Shown: positions 25,394 to 34,853 of the stretch, in pieces | Layout of the letters: every line of letters begins with the position of its first letter | How positions within the stretch are numbered: position 1 is the first letter of the stretch | From: Flavobacterium sp. NRK F7 | GTDB lineage: Bacteria; Bacteroidota; Bacteroidia; Flavobacteriales; Flavobacteriaceae | NCBI RefSeq assembly: GCF_024054195.1 | Contig: NZ_JAMXLB010000001.1 | Coordinates: forward strand, 2,433,085-2,497,084 | Direction of reading: 5' to 3' | Length of the DNA stretch: 64,000 nucleotides | Program-made: the position numbers and the translations under genes | The notes under the pieces: model-generated | What the model saw: the letters and a program-made list of their open reading frames with translations, nothing else | What the model was told of the DNA's origin: nothing | The model's database searches: none

Positions 25394-27151
25394 ATGAATG
25401 TACAAGTTTGGACTTACATTATTGTAGGGATTACATTTGCTTTATATATAGGAATAGCAATTTGGTCTAGAGCTGGATCAACTAAAGAATTTTATGTTGC
25501 TGGTGGAGGTGTTTCTCCCTTAGCAAATGGGATGGCAACTGCTGCCGATTGGATGTCTGCAGCTTCATTTATTTCCATGGCTGGAATCATTTCCTTTGCA
25601 GGATATGATGGTGCCGTATATCTGATGGGGTGGACAGGAGGTTATGTGTTATTAGCATTATTGTTAGCACCTTATTTGAGAAAATTTGGAAAGTTTACAG
25701 TTCCTGATTTTATTGGGGAACGCTATTATTCAAACACGGCTCGTACTGTTGCTGTAGTTTGTGCATTAATTGTTTCTTTTACCTATGTTGCAGGTCAAAT
25801 GAGAGGCGTTGGAGTCGTTTTTTCAAGATTTTTGGAAGTTGAAATTGAAACAGGTGTTATTATAGGTATGGTAATTGTTCTTTTTTATGCGGTTTTAGGA
25901 GGAATGAAAGGAATAACTTACACTCAAGTAGCACAGTATTGTGTCTTAATTTTTGCTTTTATGGTTCCAGCCATCTTTATTTCCATTCAAATGACAGGAA
26001 ATCCAATTCCGCAATTAGGTATGGGTGGCACTGTAACAGGTGGAGACAATATGTATCTATTGGATAAATTAAATGGATTATCAACAGAATTAGGCTTTGC
26101 AGAATATACCAATGGTTCTAAATCATTAATTGACGTTTTTGCCATAACTTTAGCCTTAATGGTAGGTACAGCCGGTCTTCCTCATGTAATTGTTCGTTTC
26201 TTTACCGTTAAAAAAGTAAAAGATGCTCGTAAATCTGCTGGATGGGCCTTGTTATTAATTGCGATTTTATACACAACAGCCCCAGCGGTTGCCGTATTTG
26301 CAAAAACGAATTTGATTGAAACGGTTAGTGATAAAAATTATGCAGATATGCCGAAATGGTTTACCAATTGGGAAAAAACAGGTTTATTAAAGTATGAAGA
26401 TAAAAATGGAGATGGAAAAATTCAATACTATAATGATAAATCAAAAGACGAGACATTTCTAGCAGCTCAAGAAGCAAAAGGATTAAAAGGAAGTGAATTA
26501 ACTATTGATAATGATATTATGGTGCTAGCAAATCCAGAAATCGCACAATTACCAAATTGGGTGATCGCTTTAGTAGCTGCTGGTGCTTTAGCAGCTGCAT
26601 TATCCACTGCAGCCGGACTTTTATTAGTTATTTCTTCTTCTGTTTCTCATGATTTAATTAAAAAAATGGTTAATCCTAATATTTCTGAAAAAGGAGAATT
26701 ATGGGCCGCTCGTGGTGCTGCAACTGTAGCAGTTGTAATTGCAGGATATTTTGGAATTAATCCTCCAGGGTTTGTAGCAGCTGTTGTGGCTCTAGCTTTT
26801 GGTTTGGCAGCTGCTTCCTTTTTTCCAGCAATTATTTTAGGTATCTTCCATAAAAAAATGAATAAAGAAGGAGCAATTGCTGGGATGATTGTAGGATTAT
26901 TGCTAATGCTTTTCTACATGCTTAAATTTAAATTTGGTTTGTTTGATGGCGGTAAAGATGCTGTGGCTGGACTAAAAGATAGTTGGTGGTTTGGAATTTC
27001 TCCAGAAGGTTTTGGTACAATTGCAATGATTGTAAATTTCATTGTTGCTTTTGTAGTAAATAGTTTTACTAAAGAACCTCCTCATGATGTTCAAGAAATT
27101 GTAGAGCATATACGAATTCCATCTGGAGCAGGAGAGGCAACTGGCCATTAA
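25394..27151 (+). CDS. Sodium:solute symporter, VC_2705/ActP-like (probable acetate or short-chain acid uptake)
   Basis: 585 residues with about 13 spans. The SSS core is seen in FYVAGGGVSPLANGMATAADWMSAASFI, FTYVAGQMRGVGVVFSRFL and LPHVIVRFFTVKKVKDARKS. A hydrophilic periplasmic loop at about 310-375 is typical of the VC_2705 subfamily. The DUF4212 partner lies upstream, and a symporter-type kinase and acs lie downstream, so the natural substrate is likely acetate or a related carboxylate. A strong terminator follows. Confidence 0.9.
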   Translation: MNVQVWTYIIVGITFALYIGIAIWSRAGSTKEFYVAGGGVSPLANGMATAADWMSAASFISMAGIISFAGYDGAVYLMGWTGGYVLLALLLAPYLRKFGKFTVPDFIGERYYSNTARTVAVVCALIVSFTYVAGQMRGVGVVFSRFLEVEIETGVIIGMVIVLFYAVLGGMKGITYTQVAQYCVLIFAFMVPAIFISIQMTGNPIPQLGMGGTVTGGDNMYLLDKLNGLSTELGFAEYTNGSKSLIDVFAITLALMVGTAGLPHVIVRFFTVKKVKDARKSAGWALLLIAILYTTAPAVAVFAKTNLIETVSDKNYADMPKWFTNWEKTGLLKYEDKNGDGKIQYYNDKSKDETFLAAQEAKGLKGSELTIDNDIMVLANPEIAQLPNWVIALVAAGALAAALSTAAGLLLVISSSVSHDLIKKMVNPNISEKGELWAARGAATVAVVIAGYFGINPPGFVAAVVALAFGLAAASFFPAIILGIFHKKMNKEGAIAGMIVGLLLMLFYMLKFKFGLFDGGKDAVAGLKDSWWFGISPEGFGTIAMIVNFIVAFVVNSFTKEPPHDVQEIVEHIRIPSGAGEATGH

Positions 27152-27167
27152 AAAAAGTAAAGGATTT

Positions 27168-27201
27168 AAAAAACGCTGTAAAGTATTACAGCGTTTTTTT
27201 T
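27168..27201 (+). terminator. Rho-independent terminator
   Basis: AAAAAACGCTGTAA pairs perfectly with TTACAGCGTTTTTT around AGTA, followed by more T residues. It closes the porin-DUF4212-symporter unit. Confidence 0.9.
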
Positions 27202-27246
27202 AGTTTAAAAGATAAAATCGTATTTTTAAACAGATTAAAAAAACAA

Positions 27247-27441
27247 ATGAAAAAAAGACATCAACAAAAACTAGTCGTTTTAACAGTTTTTCTTTTTCTA
27301 ACCTTAAACATCCCTTTACTTTTATTATTTGATAGTAGTGAAGCCTTTATTGGTATTCCTATATTCTATATTTATATTTTTTCCATTTGGGCTTGTTCTA
27401 TTTTGGTTTCTCTCTTTATAGTGAATCGATATTATGAATAG
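27247..27441 (+). CDS. 64-residue membrane protein overlapping the sensor kinase gene
   Basis: Two spans (about 9-27 and 37-58) are joined by a short acidic loop (FDSSEAFIGIP). It starts basic (MKKRHQQK) and ends NRYYE. Its stop lies 8 bases inside the kinase gene, so translation is coupled. Size and layout resemble the small partners (DUF4212, DUF3311) found before other SSS transporters; a partner role for the symporter-like sensor half of the kinase is inferred. Confidence 0.75.
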   Translation: MKKRHQQKLVVLTVFLFLTLNIPLLLLFDSSEAFIGIPIFYIYIFSIWACSILVSLFIVNRYYE

Positions 27442-30115
27442 TATAGCTTTAATTTTAGTTCTATTGTTGTACTTAACTTTTCTTTTTTTTATTGCGCATT
27501 GGGCTGAAAAGAAAGAAAATTTAAGGTGGGCAAATAATCCCTACGTTTATTCCCTTTCATTAGCCGTGTACTGTACGGCATGGACCTATTATGGAAGTAT
27601 TGGTGTGGCTGCTAATTCTGGGTTGAATTATTTAACCATTTACATTGGCCCCATAATAATCATTCCTGCATGGATTATCATTTTAAGGAAAATTATTCGT
27701 ATTTCCAGATTAAATAATGTATCCAGTATTGCCGATTTTATTTCGCTACGATATGGTAATAGTCGGTTCTTAGGTGCTTTAGTAACTTTAATTTGTTTAG
27801 CAGCTATTCTTCCTTATATAGCCTTACAATTGAAAGCTATTTCAGAAACCTTTCATGTAGTTACTAAAACTCCAGAGAATTCTTTAATCATATTAGATAC
27901 TACCACTTATGTTGCGGTCGCTTTAGCGCTATTTGCTTCCTATTATGGAACAAAATATGTAGATGCATCTGAAAAAAGAAAAGGAATTATAACTGCTGTG
28001 GCAATGGAAAGCACTTTAAAATTAATTTTTTTCGTACTCATTGGTTTGTATGTTACGTATGTTGTTTATGATGGGTATGGTGATATTTATCAAAAAGCCT
28101 CATTATTAGAACACTTTCATGAAAAAAATACCATTGGAAGTATAGAAAATGGAATGAATTGGTTCTTTTTATGTATGTTATCCTTATTTGCAATATTTTT
28201 ATTACCAAGACAATTTCATGTTTCAGTTGTAGAAAATAATAGAGAAAGACACATTAAAACCGCTTTATGGCTATTTCCATTATATCTTTTCATTTTTAAT
28301 CTTTTTGTTTTTCCTATTGCTTGGGGTGGAAATGTACTTTTTTCTGGAGAAGTGAAAAATGCGGATACATTTTCATTGTTAATTCCTCAATTTTATAATA
28401 ATACTTTTTTAACAGTACTTGTATTTTTAGGTGGTTTTTCAGCAGCTATATCAATGATAATAGTCTCTAGTATTAGTTTATCTACGATGCTAAGTAACAA
28501 TCTTTTAATACCTTATACTTTTTTAGGAAAGTTAAAGAATGAAACACAAGAGATTAATAATAAAAAAATTGTAAACATCAGAAAAGTGGGTATTTTTTTG
28601 TTAATCATAATTGCCTATCTCATTTACCGTTTTTTTGCCTTAGATTATAGTTTGGGTTCGATTGGATTAGTTTCTTTTGTCATTATTGGCCAATTGGCAC
28701 CCTCCTTTTTTGGAGCATTATTTTGGAGAAGAGGATCTAGTTTAGGGGCTAAAAGCGGTATTATTATTGGTTTTTTAGTTTGTTTATACACCTTATTGAT
28801 TCCATATGCTTATGGATTAACTAGCTCAACAAATACCTTTATTACTTCGGGTTTGTTTGGTACAGATTTACTAAAACCATTAGCCTTATTTGGACTAGAT
28901 TATTTGTCGCCAATTGCTCACGCCTTTTTTTGGAGTCTTTTATTTAATTCAATGACGTATTTTGCTGTTTCTGTCAGTTTTAAGGGAAACTATCGAGAAC
29001 GAAATTATGCAGAAATGTATATTGATATTGATAAATACAGTACCAATCATGAAAATGCTTTTGTTTGGAGAGGAACTGCTTACACAAGAGATATTGAAAA
29101 AGTGTTATTAAAATTTCTTGGTGAAGATCGTACCCAAAGAGCGATGGCAATTTTTAATACGAAATACAATGTAGATAAAAATCAAGAAATGGCCGATGCT
29201 CGTTTGGTTAAATTTGCAGAGAATCTCTTGACAGGACATATTGGAACAGCTTCAGCAAAAATTTTAATCTCAAGTGTTGTAAAAGAAGAAAAGATAACGT
29301 TACCCGAAGTTTTAAAAATTTTGGAAGAATCCAATGAAACAATCTTAATCAATAAAAAATTGACAGAAACTTCAAATGAGCTGAAAAAAATTACCAATCA
29401 ATTACAACTAGCAAATGAAAATTTAGTTGTTAAAGACAAGCAAAAAGATGATTTTTTAGATACGGTTACCCATGAATTGCGAACCCCTATAACAGCTATT
29501 CGTGCAGCCAGTGAAATTTTAATAGATGATGATGATATTCCCGAAACAATAAGAAAACAATTTTTAACCAATATTATTTCTGAATCTGATCGTTTAAATC
29601 GTCTAATCGATAAGATATTAGATTTAGAAAAATTAGAAACGGGTAAACAAAAATTAAATCTAACTCTAAATGATTTTCATCAAACCTTGCTCAAAACAAT
29701 AGAACCCTTACAACAATTAATTAAGAATAAAAATATTGCAGTTCAAATTAAAAATGATTTGCCAATACATCTTATGTATGACGAAGATCGAATCATTCAA
29801 GTAGTAACTAATTTACTATCAAATGCTATTAAATTTTGTCCTGATGAAAATGGAGTTATAGGCATTCAAATTCTTGAAAAAGAGCAATTTTATGAAATAA
29901 ATGTAATAGATAATGGTAAAGGAATCGATGAAAAAGATGCGGATATGATTTTTGATAAATTTTATCAGTCTGACAATCAAAATATTAAAAAGCCACACGG
30001 TAGTGGTTTAGGACTTGCCATCTGCAAACAAATTATCGAATTGCATAAAGGAAAAATTTGGGCAAAAAACAATGATAATACAGGCGCATGTTTTACTTTT
30101 ACACTTTTAAAATAA
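27434..30115 (+). CDS. Symporter-fused sensor histidine kinase (CrbS/CbrA-like)
   Basis: 893 residues. The first ~520 residues are a sodium:solute symporter domain with about 13 spans (YCTAWTYYGSIGVAANSGLNYL; SSIADFISLRYG; LPRQFHVSVVEN). A coiled-coil linker leads to HisKA with the phospho-acceptor His680 in THELRTP, then HATPase with NLLSNAIKF, DNGKGID and GSGLGLAICKQI. I see no PAS domain between. CrbS in Vibrio controls acs with CrbR, and this kinase also lies next to a receiver and acs, so acetate-linked control is likely. Confidence 0.9.
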   Translation: MNSIALILVLLLYLTFLFFIAHWAEKKENLRWANNPYVYSLSLAVYCTAWTYYGSIGVAANSGLNYLTIYIGPIIIIPAWIIILRKIIRISRLNNVSSIADFISLRYGNSRFLGALVTLICLAAILPYIALQLKAISETFHVVTKTPENSLIILDTTTYVAVALALFASYYGTKYVDASEKRKGIITAVAMESTLKLIFFVLIGLYVTYVVYDGYGDIYQKASLLEHFHEKNTIGSIENGMNWFFLCMLSLFAIFLLPRQFHVSVVENNRERHIKTALWLFPLYLFIFNLFVFPIAWGGNVLFSGEVKNADTFSLLIPQFYNNTFLTVLVFLGGFSAAISMIIVSSISLSTMLSNNLLIPYTFLGKLKNETQEINNKKIVNIRKVGIFLLIIIAYLIYRFFALDYSLGSIGLVSFVIIGQLAPSFFGALFWRRGSSLGAKSGIIIGFLVCLYTLLIPYAYGLTSSTNTFITSGLFGTDLLKPLALFGLDYLSPIAHAFFWSLLFNSMTYFAVSVSFKGNYRERNYAEMYIDIDKYSTNHENAFVWRGTAYTRDIEKVLLKFLGEDRTQRAMAIFNTKYNVDKNQEMADARLVKFAENLLTGHIGTASAKILISSVVKEEKITLPEVLKILEESNETILINKKLTETSNELKKITNQLQLANENLVVKDKQKDDFLDTVTHELRTPITAIRAASEILIDDDDIPETIRKQFLTNIISESDRLNRLIDKILDLEKLETGKQKLNLTLNDFHQTLLKTIEPLQQLIKNKNIAVQIKNDLPIHLMYDEDRIIQVVTNLLSNAIKFCPDENGVIGIQILEKEQFYEINVIDNGKGIDEKDADMIFDKFYQSDNQNIKKPHGSGLGLAICKQIIELHKGKIWAKNNDNTGACFTFTLLK

Positions 30116-30137
30116 TAGAAATAAAAGACACAATTCA

Positions 30138-30500
30138 ATGAAGAAAATACTGCTAGTTGATGACGAACCCAATATAATCATGTCTTTAGAATATACGTTT
30201 AAAAAAAATAATTATGAAGTTTTTATAGCTCGTGATGGTCAAGAAGCGTTAGAAATTTTAAAAACACAAATTCCAGATGCTATCATTCTAGATATTATGA
30301 TGCCAAATGTAGACGGCTATGCTACCTTGGAACAAATTAAAAAAAATCATGCTTTGCAAGATTGTAAAGTCATTTTTTTATCAGCAAAGAATAAAGAATC
30401 AGATATTCAAAAAGGATTAGAATTAGGCGCTAGTGCTTATTTAACGAAACCTTTTTCTTTAAAAAAATTAGTGGATCAAGTAAAAGAATTACTAGAATAG
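30138..30500 (+). CDS. Receiver-only response regulator
   Basis: 120 residues, a single receiver domain: acidic pair Asp8-Asp9 (LLVDDE), phospho-acceptor Asp52 (IILDIMMP), Ser/Thr in FLSAKN and Lys104 in LTKPFS. The chain ends right after the last helix, so no DNA-binding output is attached, unlike CrbR or CbrB. It starts 22 bases after the kinase gene and is surely its partner. Signal output must go through another protein. Confidence 0.92.
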   Translation: MKKILLVDDEPNIIMSLEYTFKKNNYEVFIARDGQEALEILKTQIPDAIILDIMMPNVDGYATLEQIKKNHALQDCKVIFLSAKNKESDIQKGLELGASAYLTKPFSLKKLVDQVKELLE

Positions 30501-30593
30501 TATAAATTTTAACTATATCAATTTAGCAAAATTATCTTTACATCTTCTTAATAGAATTATTATATTTACCTAACGAATAAAAAATTTAAACAA

Positions 30594-32501
30594 ATGAGCT
30601 ATTATAAAATAAATGACTTAGAGAATTATTTTAAAATGTACAAAAAATCGGTTCGTGAACCTAGAAAATTTTGGGATAAAATTGCTGACGAAAATTTTAG
30701 TTGGTACCAAAGATGGGACAAGGTTTTCGAATTTGATTTAGAAGAAGCTCAATTTAAATGGTTTACCAATGCAAAAGTAAACATCGTAAAAAATTGTATT
30801 GACCGTCACTTAAATAAAAGAGGAGATAAAACTGCTATTATTTTTGAACCCAATAATCCTGAGGAAGAAGCCCAACACATTACTTATAACGAATTATATG
30901 TGAAAGTGGCTAAAATGGCAAATGTGCTTAAATCACAAGGTATTAAAAAAGGAGATCGAGTTTGTATTTATCTACCAATGATTCCCGAATTAGCCGTAGC
31001 AGTTTTAGCATGTGCTCGAATAGGAGCCATACATTCTGTAGTTTTTGCTGGTTTTTCTTCAAATGCATTATCAAGCCGAATTAATGATAGCCTTTGTAAA
31101 ATGGTCATCACATCTGATGGTGGTTTTAGAGGTAATAAAACTATTAATTTAAAAGCAATAGTAGATGAAGCTTTAAAAGATTGCCCAAGTGTAGAAAAAG
31201 TATTAGTAGCTAAAAGAACCAATGAAAATGTAGCGATAAAAGAAGGTAGAGACTTATGGTTACAACCTCTTTTAGACGAAGCTATTGATAATCATGTGGC
31301 AGAAATTATGGACGCCGAAGATCCATTATTTATTTTATATACTTCAGGTTCTACAGGCAAACCAAAAGGAATGGTTCATACTACTGCTGGATATATGGTT
31401 TACACCGCTTATACCTTTAAAAATGTTTTCAATTACGAAGAAAATGATGTGTACTGGTGTACTGCAGATATTGGTTGGATAACGGGCCACTCTTATATTG
31501 TTTATGGACCCTTATTAAATGGGGCAACTACCGTTATGTTTGAAGGTGTACCATCTTATCCTGATTTCAGTCGTTTTTGGCAAGTAATTGAAAAACATAA
31601 AGTCACTCAATTTTATACGGCACCAACCGCTATTCGTGCTTTAGCAAAAGAAAGCGTTGATTATGTAAAAGGGTTTCCTTTAAGTAGCCTAAAAGTAATT
31701 GGTTCAGTAGGTGAGCCTATTAATGAGGAAGCATGGCATTGGTATAACGATCATGTAGGTGGTAAAAGATGTCCGTTAGTGGATACATGGTGGCAAACGG
31801 AAACGGGTGGTATCATGATTTCTCCAATACCCTTTGTAACGCCTACAAAACCTACGTACGCTTCTTTACCTTTACCAGGAATTCAACCCGTCTTAATGGA
31901 TGAATTGCGAAATGAAATTGAAGGTAATCAAGTAACAGGTAGCTTGTGTATTAAATTCCCATGGCCATCTATGGCAAGAACAATTTGGGGTGATCATGAA
32001 CGTTATAAACAAACCTATTTTTCTGCTTATCCAGGAAAATATTTTACTGGTGATGGTGCGCTTCGCGATGAAGTAGGGTATTATAGAATTACGGGTAGAG
32101 TAGACGATGTCATTATCGTTTCTGGTCATAATTTAGGAACGGCTCCTATTGAAGATACTATTAACGAGCATCCAGCTGTTGCAGAAAGTGCTATCGTTGG
32201 TTTCCCTCATGATGTAAAAGGAAATGCTTTATACGGTTTTGTAATTTTAAAAGAATCAGGTGAAAGTAGAAACCAAGATAATTTAAGAAACGAAATTAAC
32301 AACCTAATTGCCGATAAAATTGGCCCCATATCTAAGTTAGATAAAATTCAATTTGTGAATGGCTTACCAAAAACACGTTCTGGAAAAATTATGCGTCGAA
32401 TTTTACGTAAAATTGCTGAAGGTGAAGAAGGTAATTTTGGCGATATCACTACTTTATTAAATCCCGAAATTGTTGAGGAAATAAAAAATGGTAAATTGTA
32501 A
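30594..32501 (+). CDS. acs: Acetyl-CoA synthetase
   Basis: 635 residues, normal Acs length. The adenylate-forming P-loop (LYTSGSTGKPKGMVHTTAGY), the Trp-rich substrate pocket region (WWQTETGGIM), and the C-terminal TKSGKI-like end (PKTRSGKIMRRILRKI) with the regulatory acetylation Lys are all present. It makes acetyl-CoA from acetate, ATP and CoA in the cytoplasm. Its position behind the symporter and the two-component genes matches acetate scavenging. Confidence 0.95.
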   Translation: MSYYKINDLENYFKMYKKSVREPRKFWDKIADENFSWYQRWDKVFEFDLEEAQFKWFTNAKVNIVKNCIDRHLNKRGDKTAIIFEPNNPEEEAQHITYNELYVKVAKMANVLKSQGIKKGDRVCIYLPMIPELAVAVLACARIGAIHSVVFAGFSSNALSSRINDSLCKMVITSDGGFRGNKTINLKAIVDEALKDCPSVEKVLVAKRTNENVAIKEGRDLWLQPLLDEAIDNHVAEIMDAEDPLFILYTSGSTGKPKGMVHTTAGYMVYTAYTFKNVFNYEENDVYWCTADIGWITGHSYIVYGPLLNGATTVMFEGVPSYPDFSRFWQVIEKHKVTQFYTAPTAIRALAKESVDYVKGFPLSSLKVIGSVGEPINEEAWHWYNDHVGGKRCPLVDTWWQTETGGIMISPIPFVTPTKPTYASLPLPGIQPVLMDELRNEIEGNQVTGSLCIKFPWPSMARTIWGDHERYKQTYFSAYPGKYFTGDGALRDEVGYYRITGRVDDVIIVSGHNLGTAPIEDTINEHPAVAESAIVGFPHDVKGNALYGFVILKESGESRNQDNLRNEINNLIADKIGPISKLDKIQFVNGLPKTRSGKIMRRILRKIAEGEEGNFGDITTLLNPEIVEEIKNGKL

Positions 32502-32521
32502 AATAAATCATAAATAATACT

Positions 32522-32560
32522 AAAAAAGGTTGTTCTATTTGGACAGCCTTTTTTCTTTTT
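32522..32560 (+). terminator. Rho-independent terminator after acs
   Basis: AAAAAAGGTTGTT pairs with GACAGCCTTTTTT using G-U pairs around a 7-base loop and runs into T residues. Confidence 0.75.
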
Positions 32561-32617
32561 TAAAATGGCATTATTGCCTAAAAAATAGTACATTTATACT
32601 CCTAAATTTCTTTAATA

Positions 32618-33171
32618 ATGCAAATCATAAAAGTAGCTTCTCCCTCAGATTCATTGCTTTTTGGGAAGGCTAACAAGTATCATTATGTGGATAGTTTTCA
32701 AGGAAGTATCATCGATACAAATAATACCATAACACCCTTAGCAGTATTGAAAGCTTTTTTTCAAACCAGTCCCAAATGGGTAAGTGCTTTGCTTTCATTA
32801 AGAAATAGAATCGTGAAAGTTCTCGGTTTAAAAACCAGCCAAAATAGTAAAAATAAAGAAGAGCTAATCGCAAACTTAAAGGGAGTTCCAAATGAACAAA
32901 TTGGACTATTTAAAATTTTCGAAAGTTCACCCAATGAAATTGTAATGGGTGAAGATGATAAACATCTTAATTTTAGGGTTCCCTTTTTTTAGACTCCTCT
33001 TCATCACATCATGAATTAAAAAACATTATCATTACAACCACAGTACAATTTAATAATATTTTTGGGAAATTATATTTTTTACCTGTAAAGCCTTTTCATC
33101 ATCAAATTGTACCTAGCATTTTAAAAGGAATTATTAAAGAATTAAAATCAAATAGCACACAATTATCATAA
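32618..33171 (+). pseudogene. DUF2867-family gene with a one-base frameshift in a T7 run
   Basis: ATG at 32618 encodes 124 residues of a DUF2867 protein and stops at 32992. One frame over, the family's C-terminal part continues from 32992 (HHELKNIIITTTVQFNNIFG; LYFLPVKPFHHQIVPSILKG) to TAA at 33169-33171. The switch is at T7 (32984-32990): one more T would give a continuous 184-residue protein. The final TAA overlaps the ATG of the GNAT gene (TAATG). The options are a real mutation, a homopolymer error or slippage-based switching. Function of the family is unknown. Confidence 0.8.
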
Positions 33172-33608
33172 TGAATCCAAATGTTCACGTTAAAATAGTT
33201 GAAGATACACTATCTGAAAATGTAACCCAATTGTTACAACAACTCAATCCATCAATAGCAGTTGAAATAATAAAAAAACGTCAAGCAGAAATGTTTCAAT
33301 ATCCAAATTATATCTGTTTTGGATTATATATAGACCATAAACTCATTGGAATAACTTGCGCATGGATTATGACCCGTATTTATTGTGGAAAACAAATAGA
33401 AATAGATAACGTTATTTTAGATGATAAACATCAATCAAAAGGATATGGTAATATTTTATTAGATTTTATCGAAAATTGGGCAAAAGAAAATCAATGTGAA
33501 ACCATTGAATTGAATACCTATGTTCAAAATTCAAGGTCACATAAGTTTTATTTTTTAAAAAACTATAACATTTTGGGATTTCATTTTCAAAAAAAATTAA
33601 ACAAATAA
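33171..33608 (+). CDS. GNAT-family N-acetyltransferase
   Basis: 145 residues. The acetyl-CoA pyrophosphate loop is in VILDDKHQSKGYGNILLDFIENWAKEN, preceded by strands IGITCAWIMTRIYCGKQIEIDN and followed by IELNTYVQNSRSHKFYFLKNY, the usual GNAT order. The start codon overlaps the DUF2867 stop, so translation is coupled to that (broken) gene. The acceptor substrate is unknown. Confidence 0.88.
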   Translation: MNPNVHVKIVEDTLSENVTQLLQQLNPSIAVEIIKKRQAEMFQYPNYICFGLYIDHKLIGITCAWIMTRIYCGKQIEIDNVILDDKHQSKGYGNILLDFIENWAKENQCETIELNTYVQNSRSHKFYFLKNYNILGFHFQKKLNK

Positions 33609-33708
33609 CCCTATTACGCACTATAAAAAACGTTTTAAAACAAATAATATAAGCTAAACAAGGGTTAAATAGTACGATTTTTCACACTTTTTAGCTTATC
33701 TTAGCTAT

Positions 33709-34839
33709 ATGAACAAACAAACAGAAATTGGAATAATAGGTGGTGGTTTAGCGGGCTTAACAGCGGCATTACATCTTCTTAACCAAGGTTTTTCTGTAAC
33801 TATTTTTGAGAAAAATGCATATCCTAAACATAAAGTTTGTGGTGAGTTTGTTTCAAATGAAGTATATTCCTATTTAAATTCATTAGGAATTGATATAACC
33901 TCTTTACATCCTTCAAAAATTAATACAACAATGATTTCTAATCGAGATGGGAAAAGTATTTCTGCTTCTTTAGAAATGGGAGGTTTTGGTGTAAGTCGTT
34001 ATATATTTGATTCATATTTAGCTGAAAAAGTAGTGGCGTTAAGTGGAAGAATTATAAAAGATACCGTTTCCAAAGTAGATTTCATTAACGATGCCTTTTT
34101 AATTACTACAGAAAATAATAAAACTTTTTCTTTTATTCAAGTTTTAGGAGCTTATGGAAAACGTTCAAATTTGGATGTTATTTTAAAGCGAAAATTTATT
34201 CAACGTAAATCTCCCTGGTTGGCAGTAAAAATGCACTATTCTGTAAATTATCCCAATACTTTAGTAGGTTTGTATAATTTTAAAGGTGGTTATTGTGGCG
34301 TTTCACAAGTAGAAAATAAAGTGGTCAATATTTGCTATTTAGTACAATATAAAGTTTTTAAAAAATATAAAAATATTGAAGCTTTTCAAGAAAACGTTCT
34401 ATATCAAAATCAAAAACTAAAAAAAATTTTTTCACAAGCAACTCCTTTATTTGAAAAACCATTAACCATAAGTCAGGTTTCATTTGAAAATAAGCCTAAA
34501 ATAGAAAATCATATAGTAATGATTGGTGATACAGCGGGTTTAATTCATCCACTTTGCGGAAATGGCATGGCAATGGCTATTCATAGTGCTAAATTAGCAA
34601 GCGAATTGGTTATCTCATTTCTTAAAAAAGAGATAAATAGAGACCAACTAGAACGTTCCTACAGTACTATTTGGGATCAAAACTTTAAAAAAAGAATACA
34701 ATTTGGAAAGGTATTATCTACAATTCTGTTGAATAATTTCGCCTCAAATATAGTAATGAAAATGATTGCTTTTTTTCCATCCATTTTGCCTTTTATTATC
34801 AAAAAAACACATGGAAAAGAAGTTCTAGATAACATTTGA
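33709..34839 (+). CDS. FAD-dependent oxidoreductase of the type III PKS cluster
   Basis: 376 residues. GIIGGGLAGLTAALHL is the N-terminal Rossmann loop binding FAD, KHKVCGEFVSNEVY matches the geranylgeranyl-reductase/UbiH-like group, and IVMIGDTAGLIHPLCGNGMAMAI is the GD motif closing the flavin site. Such enzymes hydroxylate aromatic rings or reduce isoprenoid or polyketide double bonds. It is first in a tightly packed unit with a methyltransferase and a chalcone-synthase-like enzyme, so the likely substrate is the polyketide product. Confidence 0.85.
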   Translation: MNKQTEIGIIGGGLAGLTAALHLLNQGFSVTIFEKNAYPKHKVCGEFVSNEVYSYLNSLGIDITSLHPSKINTTMISNRDGKSISASLEMGGFGVSRYIFDSYLAEKVVALSGRIIKDTVSKVDFINDAFLITTENNKTFSFIQVLGAYGKRSNLDVILKRKFIQRKSPWLAVKMHYSVNYPNTLVGLYNFKGGYCGVSQVENKVVNICYLVQYKVFKKYKNIEAFQENVLYQNQKLKKIFSQATPLFEKPLTISQVSFENKPKIENHIVMIGDTAGLIHPLCGNGMAMAIHSAKLASELVISFLKKEINRDQLERSYSTIWDQNFKKRIQFGKVLSTILLNNFASNIVMKMIAFFPSILPFIIKKTHGKEVLDNI

Positions 34840-34853
34840 AAAAATAACAAAAT

